Origin: Spartobacteria bacterium
GTDB taxonomy: Bacteria > Verrucomicrobiota > Verrucomicrobiia > Chthoniobacterales > UBA10450
NCBI GenBank assembly: GCA_003169695.1
Contig: PNAS01000077.1
Span: 45,382-109,381 of the forward strand
Direction: 5' to 3'
Length of the DNA stretch: 64,000 nucleotides
Shown: positions 53,819-61,699 of the stretch, in pieces
Position numbering within the stretch: position 1 is the stretch's first letter
Layout of the letters: each line of letters opens with the position of its first letter
Position numbers and translations under genes: made by a program
Notes under the pieces: model-generated
Database searches by the model: none
What the model was told of the DNA's origin: nothing
The model's input: only the letters and a program-made list of their open reading frames with translations

Positions 53819-54505
53819 TTGAGCGTGCCACGCGCATCTGGCACACAACCGAACTTTTCGAATTCACGGATCCTGAGCACGCTCGAGCTGTTACTGGGCG
53901 CTTTCATTGTCATCGGGCACAACGTCTTTCACGTAGTCCCCAACGAAGTGCCGATTCTGTTTGTGCTTGGCCTGTTGTCGCTTCGGTTGCGCAACGGTGG
54001 ATGGTCCGCCATGGGGTTCAAACGACCAGCATCGTGGCTCCGCGTCGTCCTGATCGCATTGGCTGCGGCCGCCTTGAGAATCATCCTGGGCGACTTGGTC
54101 ATCGAACCGCTCGCCGGGCATTTCTGGCCTCCGATAGTCGCTTCAGCTGGAGCGGAAGCGATAACTGGAAATATGAAATCGGCTCTGGTTTGGTTGCTTC
54201 TGGTGTGGACGTGGGCCGCATTCGGCGAAGAGGTCGCGTATCGAGGATATCTGCTCACCCGTGCCGCAGACATAGGCGGAAGGACCACGGCAGCCTACTG
54301 GATTGGAATTGTTGTCGTCTCCGTTCTGTTTGGTTACGGACATTATTACAAAGGCCCAGCCGGAATTCTGGATTCGGGAGTCGCAGGACTGGTTCTGGGA
54401 GCGGCTTACATGTTATCCGGCTGGAATTTATGGACCAGCATTCTAGCTCACGGATTTATCGACACGGTTGGGGTCATTGGGCTGTTCTTTGGCTGGGAGT
54501 CCTGA
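53819..54505 (+). CDS. CPBP family intramembrane metalloprotease
   Basis: A 228-residue multispan protein. Signature motifs are AAFGEEVAYRGYLLTRAADI (EExxxR), VSVLFGYGHYYKGPAG (second motif His) and WTSILAHGFIDTVGVIGLF (third His). CPBP proteases cut prenylated or other membrane proteins, or act in bacteriocin self-immunity. The target here is unknown. The start is a TTG at 53819 or GTG at 53825. A response regulator follows but is not clearly cotranscribed. Confidence 0.82.
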   Translation: MSVPRASGTQPNFSNSRILSTLELLLGAFIVIGHNVFHVVPNEVPILFVLGLLSLRLRNGGWSAMGFKRPASWLRVVLIALAAAALRIILGDLVIEPLAGHFWPPIVASAGAEAITGNMKSALVWLLLVWTWAAFGEEVAYRGYLLTRAADIGGRTTAAYWIGIVVVSVLFGYGHYYKGPAGILDSGVAGLVLGAAYMLSGWNLWTSILAHGFIDTVGVIGLFFGWES

Positions 54506-54696
54506 TCGGCAGTTCACCCCTACCTCGGATTGCGCAACAGAGAACGAAGCTTGCGTCCTGCATGCTGGTCACTCGCGCGGTCCGTGCCCGCCCAGCTACC
54601 CTAGCTGCGTTACCGCCTGCCAGCGCGCCGCGGATCGCGTGCGTTCCAGAAAACGCCAGATGGCATCACGATTGCTAAACACAGGTAGTCATCACG

Positions 54697-55110
54697 ATGA
54701 AATTTGAGCCGCAATCAAACAAAACACAGCGCGTCCACTCTCTTGAACTGAAAGCCATTTTAGTGGTCGATGACGACCAACAACTTGCTTCGGCTTTGCA
54801 GTGGATCCTGGTGGACGAAAATTTCCTGGTCGACGTCGCCTTCGATGGCGAGGAAGCCCTGCTCAAGGTGAAAGCCCACCAGTACGACGCAATCATCTGC
54901 GACCTGAAGATGCCGCGCTTGCGGGGTGATGAGTTTTACCTCAAGGCCAAGGAAATGCGTCCAACCCTGGCAGATCATTTTATCTTCATTACTGGGTTCG
55001 CTGCCGATCCAAACGTCCACAGCTTCCTAACCGGCCACGAAGTGAAGTACCTGGTGAAACCTTTTCCCATCCAAGGGCTGATTAACTGCGTTAAAGAATT
55101 GCTCTGCTAA
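54697..55110 (+). CDS. Stand-alone response regulator receiver
   Basis: A 137-residue receiver with no output domain. Acidic pair in LVVDDDQQLA, phospho-acceptor Asp in AIICDLKMPRLRGDEFY, Thr-like position in FIFITGFAAD and the Lys in KYLVKPFPIQG are all in place. It could be a phosphorelay carrier. No histidine kinase is adjacent. The N-terminus has about 18 extra residues before the first strand. Confidence 0.85.
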   Translation: MKFEPQSNKTQRVHSLELKAILVVDDDQQLASALQWILVDENFLVDVAFDGEEALLKVKAHQYDAIICDLKMPRLRGDEFYLKAKEMRPTLADHFIFITGFAADPNVHSFLTGHEVKYLVKPFPIQGLINCVKELLC

Positions 55111-55160
55111 ATTTGACAGCAGTCGGTTTCGTCCGCGACATCCTCGGCTGATCAGGAACG

Positions 55161-55450
55161 TCATTGATGCTCGGCCAGAATCTTGGCGAACCGCCTCACC
55201 TCGTGGAAGGTGTTGCGAGCGGCGTCGGTGCGGCTCGGATGACGTTCGGTTCTCGGAAATCGCACTTCACGCCGGCCGCTTCCAGTTTGCGGAACAGCTC
55301 CTTTGGATGCTCGTGGACCAGGATCGACAATTGACAGCCGTGCGTATCTGTCTCGCGCGGCGTGATGACGGTGAGATTTGAATGCCTGGCGGATCCGCCG
55401 GTCGGACGGACTGGTCCCGTGGCGAGCTCGAGCAGGAACTGCAGGTATCA
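55161..55450 (-). pseudogene. Duplicated 3' fragment of the kynureninase gene
   Basis: The minus strand reads LTVITPRETDTHGCQLSILV, EHPKELFRKLEAAGVKCDFR and EPNVIRAAPTP, nearly the same as the C-terminus of the kynureninase gene 600 bp away at 56039-56280. It then shifts frame before EHQ and a stop. An extra segment of about 30 bp near 55405 is absent from the intact gene. It is a degenerate partial copy made by local duplication. Confidence 0.85.
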
Positions 55451-56038
55451 GGGATGTCCCCAACAAATCAGCTCACACAAAGGTCACTAAGGACACAAAG
55501 GCGCATTCAGACACGGTGACTGAAAGCCGTGGCTAGAACCAGCAGCCTTGCAATCGGGCTGCTTGCCCCCAGCAAGAGTAAGAGATGTCTCGGCTCCGCC
55601 CGACATGACAATAACAGGCGCGGCGCAAACATAGTCCTCACGTGCGCCCAAAAAATGTAATTCCACACCCCATGAGCTGGCGGAAAACAGTAAAACGAGC
55701 GCTGCCGGTCGCGCGCTGATAAATTCCATCGCGGAGTACGCGAACATCAGTCTATTCCAATTCGGGCTTGACGCTTTTGCTGGGCGGTTCGGATCGGAAT
55801 TCGAAAGGTGAAACTTGCGGTAATCTGAAGAGCAGTGTAAGGCCCGCGGCAGCGCTCCCGAATCGTGCGAGATGCGTTATAATGAGTGCTCGAAGGATTG
55901 TGAGAAGGCCATGAAAACGTGTCGCGGCAAGAAATAATCTTAGTTGCACCAGCCTATCGAGAACGCCTGCCGATTACGGAGGCAGCTTTCCTCGGGGCCA
56001 AGAAATGAGAAGGGTTCGACCGCCGCGATCGGCAAGGT
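55451..56038. other. Region of gene debris without a clear gene
   Basis: About 590 bp between the kynureninase fragment and the intact gene. Minus-strand frames at 55487-55747 and 55752-55949 have hydrophobic N-termini but resemble no family. A tract reading CACAAAGGTCACTAAGGACA near 55479 looks like a dispersed intergenic repeat. I see no RNA gene or promoter here. Confidence 0.45.
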
Positions 56039-57316
56039 TTATCGGTGCTCCGCCAGAATCCCGGCAACGCGCCAAACTTCATGAAAGGTGTTATAGAGCG
56101 GTGTTGGCGCGGCGCGGATCACGTTCGGCTCGCGGAAATCGCATTTCACGCCGGCCGCTTCGAGTTTGCCGAATAGCTCTTTCGGATGTTCGTGAACTGA
56201 GATCGAGAGCTGACAGCCACGCGCGTCCGTTTCGCGCGGTGTGATGACGGTTAACTTTGAGTGCCGGGCGGACTCGAGCAGGAACTGAAGATATCCGGTT
56301 AGCTTGATCGATTTCGCCCGCAGCGTTTCCATTCCGCCGGCTTCATCGAAGATCGACAATGACGCGCGCAACGGCGCCATCGAGAATATCGGCGGGTTGC
56401 TGACCTGCCAGCCGTCGGCCGACGGAACGGGTATGAACTCCGGCTCGAGGTGCAGGCGGAACCGAGTCGCCGGATCGTTCCCGAACCAACCGGCCAAACG
56501 AGGCAACTCGCGGTTGGTCGCGTGCCGTTCGTGCACATACGCACCCGCCACCGCGCCGGGGCCGGCGTTGAGATATTTATATGAGCACCACACGGCGAAA
56601 TCGACGTTCCAATCGTGCAACGCCAGCGGCACGTTACCGATCGCGTGCGCGAGATCGATCCCGACCGTAACGCCTCGCTTATGGGCCGCCGCCGTGATTC
56701 TCTCTAGGTCGAACAACTGACCGGTGAAGAAGTTTACGCCGGCGATGAGCACAAGCGCGATCTGGTCGCCGTGTTTCTCCAGCGCAGCCTCGATGTCATC
56801 CTGTCGAACGGTGAACTCTCCCATGCGGGGCCGCGCGAGAACGAGCGCCTCCTTCGGATCGAACCTGTGATGCGCGATCTGCGTCTTGATCGCATACGTG
56901 TCGGAAGGGAAGGCCGGTTCTTCCATCAGTATCTTGACGCGCGATTTCGTGGGCCGATAGAACGTGGCCATCATCAGGTGAAGATTCACCGTGAGGCTGT
57001 TCATGCAGATGACCTCGTTCGGTTTCGCGCCGACCAGCCGCGCCACCGGCTCGCGCAACGTCTCGTGATACGTGTACCAGGGCGTCGCAGCCTTTAGATG
57101 AGCATCGACGGCGAGCTTTGCCCAGTCGTCCAACTCCTGCTCGACGATCTTTCTCGCCGCTTTCGGCATCAGGCCGAGCGAATTTCCGGCCAAGTAAATG
57201 AGCGGCTTGCCATTCGCGCCGAGGGGGAGATGAAATCTTTCCCGAAAATGACGAAGCGAGTCCTCGGCATCGAGTTTTCGTGCGAACTCTTCGTCGGTGG
57301 AGAAGGAAATTGGCAT
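56039..57316 (-). CDS. kynU: Kynureninase
   Basis: PLP enzyme that splits 3-hydroxykynurenine to 3-hydroxyanthranilate and alanine. It has 425 residues. The PLP Lys is in WCSYKYLNAGPGAVAGAYVH. The Asp pairing with the pyridine is in GVTVGIDLAHAIGN. PLIYLAGNSLGLMPKAAR and PWYTYHETLREPVARLVGA are typical N-terminal motifs. ATG at 57316 is chosen; a long upstream frame is another gene's DNA. It completes the chain from kmo to the 3-hydroxyanthranilate dioxygenase. A degenerate partial copy lies 600 bp downstream. Confidence 0.95.
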   Translation of the reverse strand: MPISFSTDEEFARKLDAEDSLRHFRERFHLPLGANGKPLIYLAGNSLGLMPKAARKIVEQELDDWAKLAVDAHLKAATPWYTYHETLREPVARLVGAKPNEVICMNSLTVNLHLMMATFYRPTKSRVKILMEEPAFPSDTYAIKTQIAHHRFDPKEALVLARPRMGEFTVRQDDIEAALEKHGDQIALVLIAGVNFFTGQLFDLERITAAAHKRGVTVGIDLAHAIGNVPLALHDWNVDFAVWCSYKYLNAGPGAVAGAYVHERHATNRELPRLAGWFGNDPATRFRLHLEPEFIPVPSADGWQVSNPPIFSMAPLRASLSIFDEAGGMETLRAKSIKLTGYLQFLLESARHSKLTVITPRETDARGCQLSISVHEHPKELFGKLEAAGVKCDFREPNVIRAAPTPLYNTFHEVWRVAGILAEHR

Positions 57317-57389
57317 GGTGAGTTTCTGCGAGCAGTCAACGAAATTAGCTAACTTGGCTCTCTGCCACCGTGGATTGGCTGGATCCGAT

Positions 57390-57863
57390 TCAGAGGATCC
57401 AATCTTTGGTAGAGGGTGGCTGCATAAACTCGATTGTTGTTCCGTCGGGGTCGCGCACGTAGATAACGCGCTTTCCGGCGTTCGGGCCTGATTGAAGAGT
57501 TTGAGGCTTGCCAGCCGCTTTCCAACCGGATGCGGCGATCGCATCGAGTACCGCGTCGAGGTCATCCACCGTAAACGCCACGTGGGACGATCCGATATCG
57601 CACGGTCGAAGATCGACATGTTTTCGGTCCGATGGAGCGTGGTACTCGAGCAACTCAATCCGGTGTCCGGGAGCCTTAAGAACGGCGATCGTGATCTCAG
57701 CACCGGGCACTCCGGTGACTTCGCTCGCTAGATCACCTGTATGATGCGCCCGATGAGAAAGCGCGAAGCCGAGGACATCCTGCCAGAAAGCCAGAGACCG
57801 GTCGATGTTCGCGACCGTGAAACCGGTGTGATCCGTTGCAATTATCTGAAACGCCGTACTCAT
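57390..57863 (-). CDS. VOC (glyoxalase/extradiol dioxygenase-like) superfamily protein
   Basis: A 157-residue protein with two beta-alpha-beta-beta-beta units: DHTGFTVANIDRSLAFWQDV, then HVAFTVDDLDAVLDAI and RVIYVRDPDGTTIEFMQPPS. Likely metal ligands are the first His, the Glu in HRIELLEY, the His in SSHVAFTV and the last Glu. It lies 73 bp upstream of kynU on the same strand. Its reaction is unknown; a role in kynurenine-linked aromatic metabolism is possible. Confidence 0.8.
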   Translation of the reverse strand: MSTAFQIIATDHTGFTVANIDRSLAFWQDVLGFALSHRAHHTGDLASEVTGVPGAEITIAVLKAPGHRIELLEYHAPSDRKHVDLRPCDIGSSHVAFTVDDLDAVLDAIAASGWKAAGKPQTLQSGPNAGKRVIYVRDPDGTTIEFMQPPSTKDWIL

Positions 57864-58023
57864 ATTCCTGATTATCTAAAAATTAGATCTTAAACAGGAA
57901 ACGTCGAACGCCCAACGTCCAATTCAGCGAATTGGTGGATCGGCCGCTCCGTCGGGCGATGCCAAATCCTACTCGGCTTCACCGACATTATTTTGACATC
58001 GAGCACGGGACTACTCGATCCAC

Positions 58024-58452
58024 CTACGTTGCCAGTGCCGCGATCACCTTTAGCTCGATCGCGATCGGCGTGGGCAGCGCGGTGACTTCGACTGTTGTCC
58101 GCGTCGGGTTCGGTTTGCCCGGTCCGGCAAAATGTTCCGCGTAGATGCGGTTGTAGATGGGAAAATCCTTCTTCATGTTGGTTAGGAAGACCGTGACATC
58201 GACAATGTCGCTCCAGGTCGCGCCGGCGTCTTCGAGTACGAGTCGAACATTTTCGAAGACCGCGCGACACTGCTTTTCGATGTCATAACTCACGACATTG
58301 CCTGCGGAATCGAACGTTACGCCGGGGATTTCTCTGCTGCCGCGCGCACGTGGTCCGATGCCGGAGAGAAACAAAAGATCGTTGACGCGTTTCGCGTGAG
58401 GGAACGCGCCCACCGGTTCCGGCGCGCGGGAGCTTTCGAAGGATTTGCTCAT
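58024..58452 (-). CDS. RidA family protein, probable 2-aminomuconate deaminase
   Basis: A 142-residue protein of the Rid family. FPHAKRVNDLLFLSGIGPRA, YDIEKQCRAVFENVRLVLED, IVDVTVFLTNMKKDFPIYNR and RTTVEVTALPTPIAIELKVI match the AmnD (2-aminomuconate deaminase) group more closely than ordinary RidA. With the dehydrogenase at 59726-61183 it would convert 2-aminomuconate to 4-oxalocrotonate. Its 3' neighbour on the same strand is the VOC/kynU pair, and its start overlaps the upstream gene by 4 bp. The assignment rests on both sequence pattern and context. Confidence 0.78.
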   Translation of the reverse strand: MSKSFESSRAPEPVGAFPHAKRVNDLLFLSGIGPRARGSREIPGVTFDSAGNVVSYDIEKQCRAVFENVRLVLEDAGATWSDIVDVTVFLTNMKKDFPIYNRIYAEHFAGPGKPNPTRTTVEVTALPTPIAIELKVIAALAT

Positions 58453-58811
58453 TTTTTCCTCGTCGTCGGCTTCGGTTTGAGGGAGCCCACGTAAGCGTAA
58501 CTCAGGTCGAAGAACTTCTTTAGTTCTCGCGTGTTCTTTAGCAGTGCGTCCGGGACTTCGACGTATTCCTTCATGACTGTTCCATACTGCACAGAGAGCT
58601 TAGTTTTATACTTCTTCAGGAACTTATCTCGCTCTGCGGCGGGTAGCCGAAGCGCCAACGTTCCGGTCTTGGTCAGGATGCTAGACATGTGGCCGTTCAA
58701 AGACGTGTAAGGGAACGTGGCGCCTTTTCGCTCCACTTTCGGATTGGTGGCCACGAGCTTTTCGTACAACTCCAGCTTCTCTGCATATGCTCCGGCTCCT
58801 GCTTTGTTCAT
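58449..58811 (-). CDS. TfoX N-terminal-like domain protein
   Basis: A 120-residue protein with the pattern of TfoX_N/YjbR-like domains: TFPYTSLNGHMSSILTKTGT, LALRLPAAERDKFLKKY and YGTVMKEYVEVPDALLKN, with a basic C-terminus (LKPKPTTRKK). Function unknown. Its stop overlaps the aminomuconate deaminase start by 4 bp, so it is translated with it. Confidence 0.6.
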   Translation of the reverse strand: MNKAGAGAYAEKLELYEKLVATNPKVERKGATFPYTSLNGHMSSILTKTGTLALRLPAAERDKFLKKYKTKLSVQYGTVMKEYVEVPDALLKNTRELKKFFDLSYAYVGSLKPKPTTRKK

Positions 58812-58879
58812 CGGCTTCTTCTCTCTTCTGTTTCTTAGCCACAGATTAACACGGATGAAACACAGATTTTCGGTATCGA

Positions 58880-59644
58880 TTAATCACTAGTCGAGAGATG
58901 TTTCCTCTTTTGCTGCACAAGCCATTTGTAGATATCGGGTCTGTCGTAGACGTCGAGAATGTAATGATCGCGTCCAGGAAGTACAGTCAATTGCGGATGG
59001 CCGCCGGCCAGTTCCACAGCGTGAACCAATTCCTCGACCTCTTTTAGCGGCGTGAATTGATCGTTTTGTCCCTGAAACAGCCAGAGCGAAACGGTTGCCA
59101 GCTTCTCCGCCCAAGCTGTAATCGGACCGACAGGACCAAGTGAAACTACTGCGGCGAAGCGGTCCGGCATTTTGTACGCAGCGTAGAGCGCTCCGCGTCC
59201 GCCCATGCTGTGGCCGGTTACGTATATGCGGTCCCGATCAACGCGGTGGGTCCCCGCCACTTCGTCGAGGACCGCTCCAAGGGCATCAACATCGGTCCAG
59301 ATTTCTCCCTTGTGGCATTGAGGCGAAACCACGATGAATGGGAAATTAGGATCGGCTTCGACTTTTTCGTCGAGCCCCAACTTCATCATCTGGCCGATGT
59401 CTTCGCCGCGGAGCGATCCTCCGTGCAGATAAAGAATGAGCGGCCATCTATCCGAGCTCTTTTCGTAGCCGTTGGGCAGAAACAAGAGGTATTGAATTTG
59501 GAGCTTATGAGGGACCTCACGTTGAAGCGTATGTGTCTGTTGTCCGCTCGGTGTTGAACCAGACTCCTTTACCGCTTGGGCGGAAACGTTGGCGGAAAGA
59601 ATAGCCGCGATCCCAACGATAAAGACGTGAAAGGCAATCTTCAC
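58880..59644 (-). CDS. Exported esterase (prolyl oligopeptidase/phospholipase-like hydrolase)
   Basis: A 254-residue secreted hydrolase. Signal peptide MKIAFHVFIVGIAAILSANV. The alpha/beta-hydrolase core shows WPLILYLHGGSLRGEDIG (oxyanion), YVTGHSMGGRGALYAA (Ser nucleophile), WLFQGQNDQFTP (Asp) and PGRDHYILDVY (His). Such exported esterases often act on cell-wall or plant-derived esters. It should not be taken as kynurenine formamidase because it is exported and lacks that family's pattern. It lies downstream of the aldehyde dehydrogenase. Confidence 0.8.
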   Translation of the reverse strand: MKIAFHVFIVGIAAILSANVSAQAVKESGSTPSGQQTHTLQREVPHKLQIQYLLFLPNGYEKSSDRWPLILYLHGGSLRGEDIGQMMKLGLDEKVEADPNFPFIVVSPQCHKGEIWTDVDALGAVLDEVAGTHRVDRDRIYVTGHSMGGRGALYAAYKMPDRFAAVVSLGPVGPITAWAEKLATVSLWLFQGQNDQFTPLKEVEELVHAVELAGGHPQLTVLPGRDHYILDVYDRPDIYKWLVQQKRKHLSTSD

Positions 59645-59684
59645 GGTTAGGCGTTTCGGTGATGGATTTCCGGATCGCGCATCT

Positions 59685-59716
59685 GACTCTCAACAATCAA
59701 CTCCAAACCATCAATT
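59685..59716. repeat. Degenerate heptanucleotide repeat tract
   Basis: Four to five 7-bp units (ACTCTCA, ACAATCA, ACTCCAA, ACCATCA) in the 82-bp spacer between the esterase and the aldehyde dehydrogenase. It has the same period as the other heptad tracts but is more decayed. Confidence 0.55.
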
Positions 59717-59725
59717 GCCTCAGAA

Positions 59726-61183
59726 CTACTTTGCGATGCAGACGTTTTTCGGCTCGGTGAAAAAGCGCAGTGCTTCGTCGCCGCCTTCGCGGCCGACGCC
59801 GCTTTGTTTCATGCCGCCAAACGGGACGCGCAGATCGCGCACAAGCCAGCAGTTCACCCAGACCGTGCCGGTGTGAATCCGCTCCGCGACGCGATGCGCG
59901 CGATTCAGGTTCTGCGTCCAGACGCTGGAGGCAAGGCCGTATTCATTATCGTTGGCGTAGCCGATAACTTCGTCTTCATTGTCGAACGGCGTGATCGTGA
60001 TTACCGGACCGAAGATCTCCTCGCGGTTGACGCGACATGAGACCGGCAAGCCGGTGATGACTGTTGGAGAGAAAAAGTAACCCGATTGACAACGCTCGTT
60101 GATCGCCTCCGGCGACGAACCGCCAAGCGCGATCGTTCCGCCCTCCTGCTGCGCGAGATCGACATAGAACTTCACCTTATCGAGCTGCGTCTTCGACACG
60201 ATCGCGCCCTGATCGGTGGTCGCTTCCAACGGATCGCCAAGCCGCAACTGCGACGCTTTTTCGACGAAGTGGTCGACGAAATCTTTGTAGACCGAACGCT
60301 CGACGAAGACGCGCGAACCGCAGAGGCAAACTTGGCCTTGATTTGCGAACGAAGATCGCAGGCTACCAGCGATGGCGGCGTCCTGGTCGGCGTCGGCGAA
60401 GACGATGTTCGGATTCTTTCCACCCAGCTCGAGCGAAACCTTCTTGAACATCGGGGCGCAACTCTCGGCTACCTTCCGGCCGGTCACCGTGCCGCCGGTG
60501 AACGAGATCGTGCCGATCTTCGAATGCGCCGTGATCGCGGCGCCGACATTCGGCCCGGTGCCGTGCACGACGTTGAGCACGCCTTTCGGCAGGCCGGCTT
60601 CCCGGCAGATTTCGCACAGCAGGTAAGCCGTCATCGGTGTCAGCTCGCTCGGCTTGGCGATGGCGGTGTTACCGCACGCGATCGCGGGCGCGATTTTCCA
60701 GCTCAGCAGGTAGAGCGGCAGGTTCCACGGCGAAATCAATCCCGCAATGCCACGCGGTTGGCGCAGGGTGTAATTGAACGCGACACCATCGGTGATATGC
60801 GCTTCCGATTCAGTATGCAGGATCGCGGTCGCGAAGAAACGGAAGTTGCTCCCGGCCCGCGGGATGTCCAGCCCGCGCGCGAGGGAGAGCGGCTTGCCTG
60901 TGTCGACCGATTCAGCCCGAGCCAGCTTTTCGAGATCGCGCTCGATCAGGTCGACGATACGCAAGAGAATACGCGACCGATCCGCCGTCGGCGTGTGCGA
61001 CCAACCCGCGAACGCCTTCTCCGCCGCTGCGACGGCCAGTTCGACATCGCGGCCGTCGCTGTCGGGGACGTGCGAATAAGCCTTTCCGGTCGCCGGTTCG
61101 ATGTTGTCGAGATATCGACCGCCGACCGGCTCAACAAATTGGCCGTCGATGAAGTTTCGAATCTTGTCGAGTTCAGCAGGCAC
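59726..61183 (-). CDS. Aldehyde dehydrogenase, 2-aminomuconate-6-semialdehyde dehydrogenase type
   Basis: A 485-residue NAD(P)-dependent dehydrogenase. The catalytic Cys is in SFANQGQVCLCGSRVFVERS, the Glu in SLELGGKNPNIVFADADQ and the cofactor region in ISFTGGTVTGRKVAESCA. DLIERDLEKLARAESVDTGK and RVPFGGMKQSGVGREGGDEA match the aminomuconate/hydroxymuconic semialdehyde dehydrogenase group. In this context it likely takes aminomuconic semialdehyde, formed by the decarboxylase gene at 37774, to 2-aminomuconate. The exact substrate is not proven by sequence. Confidence 0.85.
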   Translation of the reverse strand: MPAELDKIRNFIDGQFVEPVGGRYLDNIEPATGKAYSHVPDSDGRDVELAVAAAEKAFAGWSHTPTADRSRILLRIVDLIERDLEKLARAESVDTGKPLSLARGLDIPRAGSNFRFFATAILHTESEAHITDGVAFNYTLRQPRGIAGLISPWNLPLYLLSWKIAPAIACGNTAIAKPSELTPMTAYLLCEICREAGLPKGVLNVVHGTGPNVGAAITAHSKIGTISFTGGTVTGRKVAESCAPMFKKVSLELGGKNPNIVFADADQDAAIAGSLRSSFANQGQVCLCGSRVFVERSVYKDFVDHFVEKASQLRLGDPLEATTDQGAIVSKTQLDKVKFYVDLAQQEGGTIALGGSSPEAINERCQSGYFFSPTVITGLPVSCRVNREEIFGPVITITPFDNEDEVIGYANDNEYGLASSVWTQNLNRAHRVAERIHTGTVWVNCWLVRDLRVPFGGMKQSGVGREGGDEALRFFTEPKNVCIAK

Positions 61184-61699
61184 GGGATCGGAACCTTTCG
61201 AAAAGAACGTTCAACACCCCACGCTACTTCGCAAGCCCACGGCGGGCAGGCGGTCCAACTCCGAAAGCGTTCGCCGGTCAGCCCCAATGAGAGCATTTCT
61301 TCACCTCCCTGCAGCCTATCGGCAATAACGCACCTCCCGGGCCCTCTGGACCTGCTTCCGAATCCTTGGGCATTGCGGCGGATTACCACGACTCTATGGG
61401 ATCCTGATGCCCAACTGCTTAGCGAGATACGCATCGGGCGCGGAGCCCCTGAAACGGCCTGCCGCTAATGACGTGAGCATCAATTGCAGTTGCCAGGACG
61501 GATTTGGAAACAAAACATTGGCCTTCTGGGGGGTGCTTGTGGCACAATTTCGGTTCCATTTAGCAGCTGTATCCTGAACGCAATGAACTTATCCGTCCGT
61601 CTTATGCCACGACCGAACGCGGACGGCCGGGGGTTGTTTTCAGCAATCACTGCCGGAGAGCGACTCGGCTCTAGTCCGCCCTTCTACCTCGTCACGTTG
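61184..61699. other. Intergenic region, promoter space between divergent genes
   Basis: About 515 bp between the dehydrogenase and the outer-membrane barrel. A plus-strand frame from 61484 is in-frame with the barrel gene but encodes no signal peptide or recognisable domain before the ATG at 61700. No terminator, RNA or repeat is evident apart from a CCCACGGCGGGCAGGC tract near 61240. Confidence 0.4.

Noticed and set aside
58880..59644. Kynurenine formamidase as the role of the secreted esterase
   Set aside because: The protein has a signal peptide and a prolyl-oligopeptidase-like pattern, not the metal-dependent KynB or arylformamidase signatures.
60086..61468. 460-residue plus-strand frame opposite the aldehyde dehydrogenase
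   Set aside because: Arg/Asp-rich shadow; the minus strand has intact dehydrogenase motifs.
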